Part shown: positions 8,038 through 16,176 of the stretch, one piece after another
How the letters are laid out: each line of letters starts with the position of its first letter
Numbering within the stretch: position 1 is the stretch's first letter
NCBI RefSeq assembly: GCF_001905795.1
Contig: NZ_LIXJ01000012.1
Coordinates: 62,001-126,000 of the forward strand
Source of the DNA: Streptomyces sp. CB01580
Lineage (GTDB): Bacteria; Actinomycetota; Actinomycetes; Streptomycetales; Streptomycetaceae
Direction of reading: 5' to 3'
Length of the DNA stretch: 64,000 bases
Made by a program: the position numbers and the translations under genes
The notes under the pieces: model-generated
Database searches by the model: none
What the model was told of the DNA's origin: nothing
Seen by the model: only the letters and a program-made list of their open reading frames with translations

Positions 8038-8919
8038 ATGGGCTGGCAGTGCACGGGGCTGCGATGGCCGACGGGCGACGGCGGGCCCTCGCTCGGCTGG
8101 CGGCGGGCCGCGACGGTGCGGGCGAGCGCGCTCGCGTACGGGACGGAACTCGGGTTCCGGGCCGTGGGGCTGCGGCGGTGCACCGGGGCGCGCGGGCACG
8201 CGTGCCCCGTGGGGGCCGTGGTGCCGGGGCGGAGCACGGGGGCGCGGTGCCCGGAGTGCGCGCGGCTGGACCGGGCGCACTCGGTGGCCGCCGACACGAT
8301 CGCCGACGACCCCCGGACGTACCGCGTGTACCTCGCCTGGTTCGGGCCGGGGATGGTGAAGGCCGGGATCACGGCCGAGGAGCGCGGGGCGGCGCGGCTG
8401 CGGGAGCAGGGGGCCGTGGTGTTCAGCTGGCTGGGACGCGGGCCGTTGATGGCGGCGCGACGGACCGAGGAACTGCTGCGGTCGGCGCTCGGGGTGCCGG
8501 ACCGGATCCCGTACACCTCTAAACGCGCCGTGCGCGCGGTGCTGCCGGGGGAGGGGGAGCGACGGTCCGAGGTGGCGGAGCTGTACGGGCGGGCCGTGGC
8601 GCTGGAGGGGGCGGGGTGGCCGGAGACGCTGGAGCGGCTGCCGTTCGAGGCGGTCGACCACGCCGGGCTGTTCGGGCTGGACGGCGCGGTCGAAGTGACG
8701 TGCGCGGTCACCGAGCTGGTGGATGGGGGCGCGGTCGCGGGGCGGCTGGTGGCGGCGGCCGGTCCGGACCTGCACCTGGAGACGGTGGCGGACGGGGTCG
8801 TGGTGCTGGACACCCGGCTGATGACCGGGTGGGAGCTGACGGACGCCGACGCGCGAACGGGGGTGGGCGTGCCGGTGGCCGGCATCGGGGGCGGTGGAGT
8901 GCAGGACGGGCTGTTCTGA
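8038..8919 (+). CDS. DUF2797 family protein
   Basis: ATG 8038 after CGGAG. The 293-residue product starts with a conserved MGWQCTGLRW block, has a Cys cluster (RRCTGARGHACP, then CPECARL) that may bind zinc, and a central VYLAWFGPGMVKAGITAEER block typical of DUF2797, a family distantly related to GIY-YIG nucleases. Its function is unknown. The gene stands alone between two repeat-rich gaps. Confidence 0.8.
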   Translation: MGWQCTGLRWPTGDGGPSLGWRRAATVRASALAYGTELGFRAVGLRRCTGARGHACPVGAVVPGRSTGARCPECARLDRAHSVAADTIADDPRTYRVYLAWFGPGMVKAGITAEERGAARLREQGAVVFSWLGRGPLMAARRTEELLRSALGVPDRIPYTSKRAVRAVLPGEGERRSEVAELYGRAVALEGAGWPETLERLPFEAVDHAGLFGLDGAVEVTCAVTELVDGGAVAGRLVAAAGPDLHLETVADGVVVLDTRLMTGWELTDADARTGVGVPVAGIGGGGVQDGLF

Positions 8920-8934
8920 GATCGTCGGCTCCAG

Positions 8935-9135
8935 GCACGACCGGCAGGTCCAGGAACGTCCGGCAGGTCCGGGCAGGTCCGGGCAGGTCCGGCAGGACCG
9001 GCTGGGCCGACATGGGTCGGGCCTGTCCGGACGGAAGCCGCATGGGTCCGCATGGGTCCGCATGGGGCCGCACAGGGCCACATGGGTCGTACGAGTCCAC
9101 ACGGGCCGCATGGGCCCCACGGGGTCCGGGTGGGG
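8935..9135. repeat. Intergenic GGCAGGTCC / CATGGGTCCG repeats
   Basis: Tandem units of 8-10 bp (GGCAGGTCCG, about 8940-9000) are followed by CATGGGTCCG-type decamers (about 9040-9120). The region lies before the amidohydrolase start and looks non-coding. Confidence 0.6.
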
Positions 9136-9170
9136 CCGAGTGGTCCGAGCACGGAGGGAAGGGGAGCGCT

Positions 9171-10049
9171 GTGAACGGTGAGGCCGACGACGTCGTTCGG
9201 TTCTGGGAGCGGCTGGGGCTGCCCGGGATCATCGATGTGCACACGCACTTCATGCCGGAGCGGGTGCTGCGCAAGGTCTGGGCGTACTTCGACTCGGCCG
9301 GTCCGCTGACCGGCATGGAGTGGCCGATCGCCTACCGGCACGAGGAGGACGAACGACTCGCGCTGCTGCGCTCGTTCGGAGTGCGGCGGTTCACCTCGAT
9401 GCTCTACCCGCACAAGGCCGGGATGGCCGCCTGGCTGAACGAGTGGGCGGCCGGTTTCGCGAGCCGGGTGCCGGACTGTCTGCACACCGCGACCTTCTTC
9501 CCGGAGAAGGGCGCGGAACGGTACGTGCGCGAGGCGGTGGAGGCGGGGGCCAGGGTCTTCAAGGCACATGTCCAGGTCGGCGCGTACGACCCCGGCGACC
9601 CCTTGCTGGACCCGGTGTGGGGGCTGCTCGCCGATGCGGGCATCCCGGTGGTGACGCACTGTGGCTCCGGACCGGCGCCGGGCCGGCACACCGGGCCCGC
9701 GCCGATCGCCGGGCTGCTCGCCCGGCACCCGCGGCTGCGGCTGGTCGTGGCGCACATGGGGATGCCGGAGTACGCGGAGTTCCTGGCGCTGGCCGAGACG
9801 TACTCGGAGGTGCGGCTGGACACGACGATGGTGTTCACGGACTTCGTACAGGAGCTGAGTCCGTTCCCGGTGGCCGAACGGGGGCGGCTCGCCGCGCTCG
9901 GGGACCGGATCCTGCTGGGTACGGACTTCCCCAACATCCCGTATCCGTACGCGCATCAACTGCACGCGCTGGAACGGCTGGAGCTGGGCGACGACTGGCT
10001 GCGGGCGGTCTGCCACGAGAACGCGAGGGCGCTGTTCGGCGTGGCGTGA
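9171..10049 (+). CDS. Amidohydrolase family protein (amidohydrolase 2 / ACMSD-like TIM barrel)
   Basis: GTG 9171 follows GGAAGGGGAG; longer frames upstream run through repeats and are not credible. The 292-residue protein carries the metal site IIDVHTHFMP (His24, His26), a strand-ending histidine in PVVTHCGSGP, the VVAHMGMPEY motif and the catalytic-type Asp in ILLGTDFPNIPYP. This matches PF04909 metal-dependent hydrolases/decarboxylases. The substrate is unknown and neighbours give no pathway. Confidence 0.87.
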   Translation: MNGEADDVVRFWERLGLPGIIDVHTHFMPERVLRKVWAYFDSAGPLTGMEWPIAYRHEEDERLALLRSFGVRRFTSMLYPHKAGMAAWLNEWAAGFASRVPDCLHTATFFPEKGAERYVREAVEAGARVFKAHVQVGAYDPGDPLLDPVWGLLADAGIPVVTHCGSGPAPGRHTGPAPIAGLLARHPRLRLVVAHMGMPEYAEFLALAETYSEVRLDTTMVFTDFVQELSPFPVAERGRLAALGDRILLGTDFPNIPYPYAHQLHALERLELGDDWLRAVCHENARALFGVA

Positions 10050-10197
10050 GGTGCCCGGCCGGTCGCGCACGCCGGGACGGTCGCGCACGCGCGGGCGGGG
10101 AAGTGGGGTGTGGACAGGAGGGGGAGGAGGACCGTTTCTCAGGGAATTCACAGATTCGGGAAAGAAGCCTCTCAGAGGAGTCTCACAGGGTTGAGAC

Positions 10198-10965
10198 ATG
10201 ACGACGACGACCTCGCCCCTGAGGCGTACCGAACTGTCCCGGGAACGCGACGAACCGCTGAGGCCCGACCGCCGCACCCCCGTCCGCGTGCTCGTCGTGG
10301 ACGACGAGGCCGCTCTCACCGAGCTGCTCTCCATGGCGCTGCGCTACGAGGGCTGGGAGGTGCGCAGCGCCGGTGACGCGGCCGGGGCCGTGCGGATGGC
10401 GCGGGACTTCCGGCCCGATGCGGTGATCCTCGACGTAACGCTGCCGGGCGCGGACGGATCCGCCGTGCTCGGCGGGCTGCGGCGGGAGCTGTCCGGGGTG
10501 CCCGTGCTGTTCCTGACCGCGCGCGACGCGGTGGAGGACCGGATCGCCGGGCTCACCGCCGGTGGCGACGACTTCGTCATCAAGCCGTTCGGCCTGGAGG
10601 AGGTCGTGGCCCGGTTGCGCGGGCTGATCCGGCGTTCCGGTGCGGCCGCGGCCGTACGCGCCGACTCGTCGCTCGTCGTCGGCGACCTGGTCCTCGACGA
10701 GGACAGCCGCGAGGTGAGCCGGGGCGGGACGTCCATCCACCTCACGGCCACCGAGTTCGAGCTGTTGCGCTTCCTGATGCGCAACCCGCGACGGGTGCTG
10801 AGCAAGGCTCAGATACTCGACCGGGTGTGGAACTACGACTTCGGCGGGCAGGCGAACGTCGTCGAGCTGTACATCTCGTACCTGCGCAAGAAGATCGACG
10901 CCGGTCGCACACCGATGATCCATACCCGGCGCGGGGCGGGATACCTCATCAAACCGGGGGAGTAG
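10198..10965 (+). CDS. OmpR-family response regulator (orphan)
   Basis: 255-residue protein. Receiver domain (about 30-145) has the acidic pair DD35-36, phospho-acceptor Asp79 in VILDVTLPG, and the KPF lysine. A winged-helix Trans_reg_C domain (about 160-252) ends with the typical HTRRGAGYLIKPGE. It resembles TrcR/PhoP-type regulators, which normally sit in operon with a histidine kinase. Here the next gene is convergent and overlaps its last 17 bp, so no kinase is linked. A ~28-residue N-terminal extension is basic. Confidence 0.88.
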   Translation: MTTTTSPLRRTELSRERDEPLRPDRRTPVRVLVVDDEAALTELLSMALRYEGWEVRSAGDAAGAVRMARDFRPDAVILDVTLPGADGSAVLGGLRRELSGVPVLFLTARDAVEDRIAGLTAGGDDFVIKPFGLEEVVARLRGLIRRSGAAAAVRADSSLVVGDLVLDEDSREVSRGGTSIHLTATEFELLRFLMRNPRRVLSKAQILDRVWNYDFGGQANVVELYISYLRKKIDAGRTPMIHTRRGAGYLIKPGE

Positions 10966-12097
10966 GGCCCGAAGGACCGCCGCCCGGCCGGTCGGCGGCG
11001 CGGCGGAGCGCGGTCGTCGCCCGGGTCGCCTCCCGGGCCGATTCGGGGTGGCCGAGGACGTCGGTGCTGTCGACGAACTGGTCCACGGCGCCGATCGGCG
11101 GCAGCCCGCGCACCACCGGATCGGTGATGCGGTCGAGCAGCGCGGCGGCGAAGCGTTCGGCGTGCAGCACCCGGAACGGTCTGCTGTGGTACGGGCGCGT
11201 CGCGGGATCGACCGGTTCGGTGAGCCCGAGTCGGTTGTGGGCGGTCGCGACGGTCTCGTAGGCGCGGGCCAGGTGGTGTTCGCGGGTGTTCCGGTCGGTG
11301 GCGGCGAGGGCCGCGGTGAGCACGGGTGTGAGGGCGGGGGCCTGGGGCGTGCGGGCGAAGGCGCTGCCGAGCCACTTGGCGTAGGGCGGGTACCGGCGGT
11401 CCATCAGCAGGCACAGCCGCATCAGATCGCGTACCAGGCGTGCGCACACGACGGCGGAGCCGAGTTCGTCGCCCACCTCGCCGCAACGGCCGACGAAGGC
11501 TTCCTCCTGGGAGACGCGCCGCCACTGACAGGCGAGCAGGTGGAGCCAGAGGTCGTGGTCGTACCAGTCCAGCTTCGCCCGCGCGGGAGCGAGCTCACCG
11601 AGGCCGTCGTGGAAGACGGCCCCGGCAGTGACCTCGGCGAGCCGCTGGGTGGGGGTGGCCAGCCAGTCCGTCAGGGCGACCTCCTGGCGGGGGTCGAAGC
11701 CCAGCCGCTCGGTGAACCAGGTGCCCGGGTCCGTGATGTCGACCCCGTGGTGAACCGGCCCGTCGGTCGCCCGCATCACCCGGATTCCCGCCTCGGAGGT
11801 GGCGGCGAAGTGGGTCGGGTAGCCGTGGAAGCGCTTCGGCAGACGTTCGGAGAGCAGCTTCGAGAGCACCGCGCCGTGGCGGGCGACGTCCCGGGGGTGC
11901 AGGAAGATCTGCAGACGTGGTCCCCACTCGTGGTCGAGGGAGCGGGCGGTGTCGAATCCCAGGACCTCCGAGCCGCTGCCGAGAAGGGCGGCCGAGTACG
12001 GGATGCCGGGAGCGGCCTCCTCCAGCAGGGGGCGCACGGCTTCGAGGTGGAAGCGGCGGGACAGTTCCAGACCGGGGACGGAGGGCGGTGTCGTCAT
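10949..12097 (-). CDS. DUF4037 nucleotidyltransferase-like protein
   Basis: Start chosen at ATG 12097 (MTTPPSVPGLELSRRF), because the frame upstream to 12340 is low-quality and crosses regulatory DNA. The 382-residue protein has an AALLGSGSEVLGFDTARSLD region with the GS-x(n)-D-x-D spacing of nucleotidyltransferases, and a helical C-terminal half with YETVATAHNRLGL and PFRVLHAERFA, as in DUF4037 proteins. Activity is untested for the family. Its 3' end overlaps the response regulator tail-to-tail by 17 bp. Confidence 0.78.
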   Translation of the reverse strand: MTTPPSVPGLELSRRFHLEAVRPLLEEAAPGIPYSAALLGSGSEVLGFDTARSLDHEWGPRLQIFLHPRDVARHGAVLSKLLSERLPKRFHGYPTHFAATSEAGIRVMRATDGPVHHGVDITDPGTWFTERLGFDPRQEVALTDWLATPTQRLAEVTAGAVFHDGLGELAPARAKLDWYDHDLWLHLLACQWRRVSQEEAFVGRCGEVGDELGSAVVCARLVRDLMRLCLLMDRRYPPYAKWLGSAFARTPQAPALTPVLTAALAATDRNTREHHLARAYETVATAHNRLGLTEPVDPATRPYHSRPFRVLHAERFAAALLDRITDPVVRGLPPIGAVDQFVDSTDVLGHPESAREATRATTALRRAADRPGGGPSGPTPPV

Positions 12098-12235
12098 GCC
12101 GGGGAGGCTGCCGGATCGGTGAGCGGTCCGTCGAAGGCTTTTCCCGATCCCGTCTGATTCCTGATCCCCTGATCTCCTGATCTCCTGTCGATCCCCGATT
12201 CCCGATTCCCGGTTCAGGCCCCGGCCCCGGCTCCT

Positions 12236-12264
12236 GGTCGGTGACCGGTCACCGGTCACCGACC
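12236..12264. promoter_or_regulatory. 29-bp palindrome between divergent genes
   Basis: Two perfect 14-bp arms (12236-12249 and 12251-12264) flank one base. The arms are built from GGTGACC/GGTCACC units. It lies between the divergent DUF4037 and MFS genes, so it is not a terminator for either; an operator or an extruding cruciform is possible. Confidence 0.5.
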
Positions 12265-12342
12265 GTCGGCCGGTCGGCCGTTGGTTCTCGGTTCCGTACG
12301 GCGGCTGCCGTGCTGTCCGTTTCGGCGCCAGGCAAATCACTT

Positions 12343-12398
12343 GTACACCGTACGAGGACGGCTATACGGTGTATGGCAACCTCTCCCGTACACCGTAT
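12343..12398. promoter_or_regulatory. Three TetR-type operator copies upstream of the MFS gene
   Basis: The 11-bp element RTAC-ACC-GTAY occurs as GTACACCGTAC (12343-12353), ATACGGTGTAT (12364-12374, opposite orientation) and GTACACCGTAT (12388-12398). Each is itself a GTAC/ATAC pseudo-palindrome with a 3-bp centre. The last copy ends 18 bp before the MFS ATG, so binding would block transcription. The likely binder is the TetR protein at 14093-14863. Confidence 0.7.
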
Positions 12399-12416
12399 AA
12401 GGCCTCTGGAGTCCGC

Positions 12417-13952
12417 ATGACGGCGACCGCCGCCGAGCAGAACCATCTCTCGCCGCCCAGTCATCCGCAGCGCTGGCTGATCCTCGGCGTCATCTGTCTC
12501 GCCCAGCTCACGGTGCTGCTCGACAACACCGTGCTCAATGTTGCGATCCCCTCCCTCACCCGGGAGCTGGACGCGTCCACCGCCGAAGTGCAGTGGATGA
12601 TCACCGCCTACTCGCTCGTCCAGTCGGGTCTGCTGCTCACGGCCGGCAGCTCCGCCGACCGCTACGGCCGCAAGAAGATGCTGATCGCCGGACTCGCCGT
12701 GTTCGGCATCGGCTCGCTGACGGCCGGACTGGCACAGTCGTCCGCGCAGCTGATCGCCGCGCGGGCGGGCATGGGCATCGGCGGTGCGCTGCTGCTGACC
12801 ACGACCCTCGCCGTCGTCGTCCAGATCTTCGACGAGACCGAGCGGGTCAGGGCGATCGGCATCTGGGCGACCGTCGGCTCGCTCGGCGTCGCCGTCGGTC
12901 CGCTGATCGGCGGGGTGATGCTCGACCATTTCTGGTGGGGCGCGATCTTCCTGATCAACATCCCCGTCGCCGTTCTCGGCCTGATCGCCGTGGCCTGGCT
13001 CGTCCCGGAGTCCGGGAACGCCGGCGACGGCCGCCCCGACCTGCTCGGCGCGTTGCTCTCCACGATCGGTATGGCATCCGTCGTGTACGCGATCATCTCT
13101 GGCCCCGAGCACGGCTGGACGTCGGGGCAGGTCCTGCTGACGGCCGTCGTCGGGGTCGTCGTCCTCGCCGGGTTCGTGCTGTGGGAGCTGCGCATTCCGC
13201 ACCCCATGCTGGACATGCACTTCTTCCGGAACCAGAAGTTCGTCGGGGCCGTCGGCGGCTCGATCCTGGTCGCCTTCGGGATGGGGGGCTCGCTCTTCCT
13301 GCTCACCCAGCAGCTCCAGTTCGTGCTCGGCTACGGGCCGCTGGAGGCCGGTCTGCGCACCGCACCGCTGGCGCTGAGCGTCGTCGTGCTCAACCTCTTC
13401 GGACTGGGCGCCAGGCTGGTGCCGAAGCTGGGCACGCCGCTCACCATCGCGGCCGGGATGACTCTGCTGGCCGCGGGGCTCGCCGCCGTCGCGCTGCTCG
13501 GCGGCGACGGTTACAGCGGCATGCTGCTCGGCCTGGTGGTGATGGGCGCGGGCATCGCGCTCGCCACGCCCGCCATGGCCAACGCGATCATGAGCGCCAT
13601 TCCGCCGGAGAAGGCGGGCGTGGGCGCCGGGGTCAACGGCACGCTCGCCGAATTCGGCAACGGCCTGGGCGTCGCAGTCCTCGGCGCGGTGCTCAACTCG
13701 CGCTTCGCGTCGCTCGTGCCCGCGACGGTGGGCGCCGCCTCGCTGCCCGTCGCGCTTGCCGCGGCCGCCGACGACGGCGAACGGGCGCGGATCAGCGACG
13801 CCTTCGTCTCGGGCCTGGAGACCAGTCAGCTGGCCGGAGCGGTGGCGGTGCTGGCCGGTGGCCTGCTGGCCGCGGTGCTCCTGCGCCGTGCGGAGCGCGC
13901 CGAGTCCCTCCGCGCGGAGTCCGTCGAGGCCGGGGCCGAGGCCGCGGCATAG
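12417..13952 (+). CDS. MFS drug-resistance transporter, DHA2 (EmrB/QacA) type
   Basis: ATG 12417 with GGAG six bases upstream. The 511-residue protein has 14 membrane spans, the early signature LDNTVLNVAIPSL, motif A ADRYGRKKML and motif C region GSLGVAVGPLIGG. It should export drugs or a toxic metabolite by proton antiport. It is followed 140 bp later by a TetR gene on the same strand and preceded by three TetR-type operators: a self-regulated pump module. Confidence 0.93.
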   Translation: MTATAAEQNHLSPPSHPQRWLILGVICLAQLTVLLDNTVLNVAIPSLTRELDASTAEVQWMITAYSLVQSGLLLTAGSSADRYGRKKMLIAGLAVFGIGSLTAGLAQSSAQLIAARAGMGIGGALLLTTTLAVVVQIFDETERVRAIGIWATVGSLGVAVGPLIGGVMLDHFWWGAIFLINIPVAVLGLIAVAWLVPESGNAGDGRPDLLGALLSTIGMASVVYAIISGPEHGWTSGQVLLTAVVGVVVLAGFVLWELRIPHPMLDMHFFRNQKFVGAVGGSILVAFGMGGSLFLLTQQLQFVLGYGPLEAGLRTAPLALSVVVLNLFGLGARLVPKLGTPLTIAAGMTLLAAGLAAVALLGGDGYSGMLLGLVVMGAGIALATPAMANAIMSAIPPEKAGVGAGVNGTLAEFGNGLGVAVLGAVLNSRFASLVPATVGAASLPVALAAAADDGERARISDAFVSGLETSQLAGAVAVLAGGLLAAVLLRRAERAESLRAESVEAGAEAAA

Positions 13953-14092
13953 CATCGGGACGGGGCGCATCGGACCGTACGCATCCGCTTCGCGTACGCA
14001 TCCGCCTCGCGCGTACACGCACACGTACGCGCAGGTGCGGGTGTGCGCGTACGGGACGGTTCGCCCCGCCGGCAAGACGAGGAGAGTGCGCC

Positions 14093-14863
14093 ATGGTGTC
14101 CGCGGCCGACCGTGTGAAGAACCCCGCCAGGACCAGCGTGTGGCTGGCCCAGCGCGCACCGTCGCGCACCCGCAGAACGGACCAGCCGGCCGGTCTCGAC
14201 CGGGAGAGGATCGTCGCGGCCTCGGTACGGTTGCTGGACGCCGAGGGTCTCGACAAGTTCTCCATGCGCCGCCTCGCCGCCGAGCTGGGTGTCACCGCCA
14301 TGTCCCTCTACTGGTACGTGGACACCAAGGACGATCTGCTGGAACTGGCCCTGGACTCCGTCCACAGCGAGATCCGCCCCCCGCACGAGGACGCGCACTG
14401 GCACGACCGGTTGCGCGAACTCGCCACGCAGTACCGGACGCTGATCGTCCGTCATGTCTGGGCCGCGCACCTCGCCGGGCACTTCCTCAACATCGGTCCG
14501 CATGCGAGGGCGATGTCGAACGCAGTCATGGACGTGATCCGGGCGACCGGCCTGCCGCTGGAACGCCAGGCCGGGGCGCTCGCCGCGGTCTTCCAGTTCG
14601 TGTACGGATTCGGCACCATCGAGGGCCACTACGCGCAGCGCAGCGCGAACGCGGGGATGACCCAGGAGGAGTACTACCAGCAGTCCATGAGCGAGGTCCG
14701 CGGCCAACCGAGTTTCGACCAGATGATCGAATCCTCGGAGAAGCTGAGGGATGCCCGCGGCGGCGACACGGTCGAGGAGATGCGCGACCGGGACTTCACC
14801 TACGCCCTGGACCTGCTGATCGCCGGCATCGAAGCGATCCGGGAACAGGACCGCGAGCGGTAG
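14093..14863 (+). CDS. TetR family regulator with TetR_C domain
   Basis: ATG 14093 after GAGGAG. The 256-residue protein has an HTH at about 35-82 (RIVAASVRLLDAEGL then MRRLAAELGVTAMSLYWYV), followed by the TetR_C ligand domain seen in tetracycline-repressor relatives (about 90-240). It probably represses the upstream MFS gene through the RTACACCGTAY sites and releases them when it binds the pump's substrate. The ~35-residue N-terminal tail before the HTH is basic. The 140-bp gap before it holds CGTACGCATCCG-type repeats. Confidence 0.9.
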   Translation: MVSAADRVKNPARTSVWLAQRAPSRTRRTDQPAGLDRERIVAASVRLLDAEGLDKFSMRRLAAELGVTAMSLYWYVDTKDDLLELALDSVHSEIRPPHEDAHWHDRLRELATQYRTLIVRHVWAAHLAGHFLNIGPHARAMSNAVMDVIRATGLPLERQAGALAAVFQFVYGFGTIEGHYAQRSANAGMTQEEYYQQSMSEVRGQPSFDQMIESSEKLRDARGGDTVEEMRDRDFTYALDLLIAGIEAIREQDRER

Positions 14864-15021
14864 CGGCGGGCCGAGGGACGGGGACGACGGACGGGGATAC
14901 GAGGGACCGCCTCGTTCATCGGCCCCCGTCCCTAGCCCCGGTTCCTGCCCCGCCCATCCGCCCTGTCCCTGTACCTGTACCCGTCCCTTGTTCCTCCCGT
15001 CGCCCCCGTCCCGCCCGGTGG

Positions 15022-15837
15022 TTACGACGGCAGCGACTCGCCCTGCACGGCCTGGATGTCGAGTTCCACCCGCAGCGTCGTACCGATCGCCGAGATGCCC
15101 GCCTGCAGCACCTGGTTGTAGTTCATGGCGAAGTCGTCGCGCCGCAGCTCCGCCGTGGCGCTGAACGCCGCGCGCACCCCGCCCCACGGGTCGGGGCCCG
15201 TACCGAGGTAGCTCAGGTCCAGATCGACCGGCCGGTCGACGCCGCGCATGGACAGCACGCCGTGGACGGTCCAGCGGTCGGGGCCGGTCGGGGTCAGCCC
15301 GTCGGAGCGGTAGGTGATCTCCGGGAAGCAGTCGGTGTCCAGGAAGTCGGGCGAGCGCAGGTGCTTGTCCCGCATGCCGTTGCCGGTGTCGATGCTGGCC
15401 GCGGTGATGACGGCGTCGACCCGGGACCGGTGGACCTCGTCCGCGATCTCGATCCGGCCGCTGAACTCGGTGAACCGGCCCCGCACGCTGGAGATGCCCA
15501 GGTGCTGCGCGACCGCGGCGACCGAGGAGTGCGCCGGGTCCAGCGACCAGGCGCCCGGTGGCGGCAGCTCGACCCCGCCCTGCCGGGCCAGCACCACCGT
15601 GCCGGCCTCTACGCGCCCGCTCGCCGTGACGAGCGCGGTGGATGCGGCCGGGGCGTACCCGACCGCGGTGACGATCACCGTGTACGCGCCGGCCGGCAGG
15701 GGGGTGTCCGTCCGCACCGTCCCGTCCTCGTCGGCGGTGGCCCGCAGCACCTGCGCGCCGGTCATGTCGGTGACCGTCACGACCGCGTGCTGGACCGCCC
15801 AGCCGTCCCGCGTCCGTACCTGTGCGCGAAGTCCCAT
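15022..15837 (-). CDS. YceI-family protein with N-terminal carboxypeptidase-regulatory-like domain
   Basis: 271 residues. Residues ~1-85 form a beta-sandwich CarboxypepD_reg-like domain (ATADEDGTVRTDTPLPAGAY). Residues ~92-265 are YceI (PF04264): WSLDPAHSSVAAVAQHL, SRVDAVITAASIDTGN, RDKHLRSPDFLD and the final lipocalin-like strands. YceI proteins bind isoprenoid-like lipids. No signal peptide is visible, unlike periplasmic YceI proteins. It follows the MFS gene on the same strand after 340 bp, and both share the regulatory-like domain. Confidence 0.88.
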   Translation of the reverse strand: MGLRAQVRTRDGWAVQHAVVTVTDMTGAQVLRATADEDGTVRTDTPLPAGAYTVIVTAVGYAPAASTALVTASGRVEAGTVVLARQGGVELPPPGAWSLDPAHSSVAAVAQHLGISSVRGRFTEFSGRIEIADEVHRSRVDAVITAASIDTGNGMRDKHLRSPDFLDTDCFPEITYRSDGLTPTGPDRWTVHGVLSMRGVDRPVDLDLSYLGTGPDPWGGVRAAFSATAELRRDDFAMNYNQVLQAGISAIGTTLRVELDIQAVQGESLPS

Positions 15838-15854
15838 CCCGTTCTCTCTCCTTG

Positions 15855-16110
15855 CTCAAGGACTCAGTGAATCAGTGACCCAGTGGCTGGGACCCGGTGG
15901 CCCGGACCGGTGCTCGGAACCGGGGGACCCGGTGACCCGCGGACCGGACCCGGTGACTCCGAAGCAGCGACCCCGGTGACTCGGTGAGTCCGAGTCGCTC
16001 AATGAGTCGGGCCCCGGGGCGGGACCGGCCGGCCGTCCCCTGCCTGCCGTCCCCGCCACCGGGGCCCATTTCCACCGGCCGGTACAGCGTCTCCGCTCGG
16101 GACGCCGACC
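15855..16110. repeat. Intergenic CGGTGAC/GTGACTC repeats
   Basis: The 340-bp gap between the MFS and YceI genes holds many imperfect copies of GTGACYC and ACCCGGTGAC (densest 15860-16000). No gene is convincing here. Confidence 0.5.
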
Positions 16111-16176
16111 CGCCAGGGGTCTGTGGTGAAAGGTCCGGCGGCAGGCCCCGCTGTCGCGGGCCGCCGCCGGGCCTCC

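Noticed and set aside
7848..10334. 828-codon minus-strand open frame
   Set aside because: Antisense to the DUF2797 and amidohydrolase genes, and runs through non-coding repeats.
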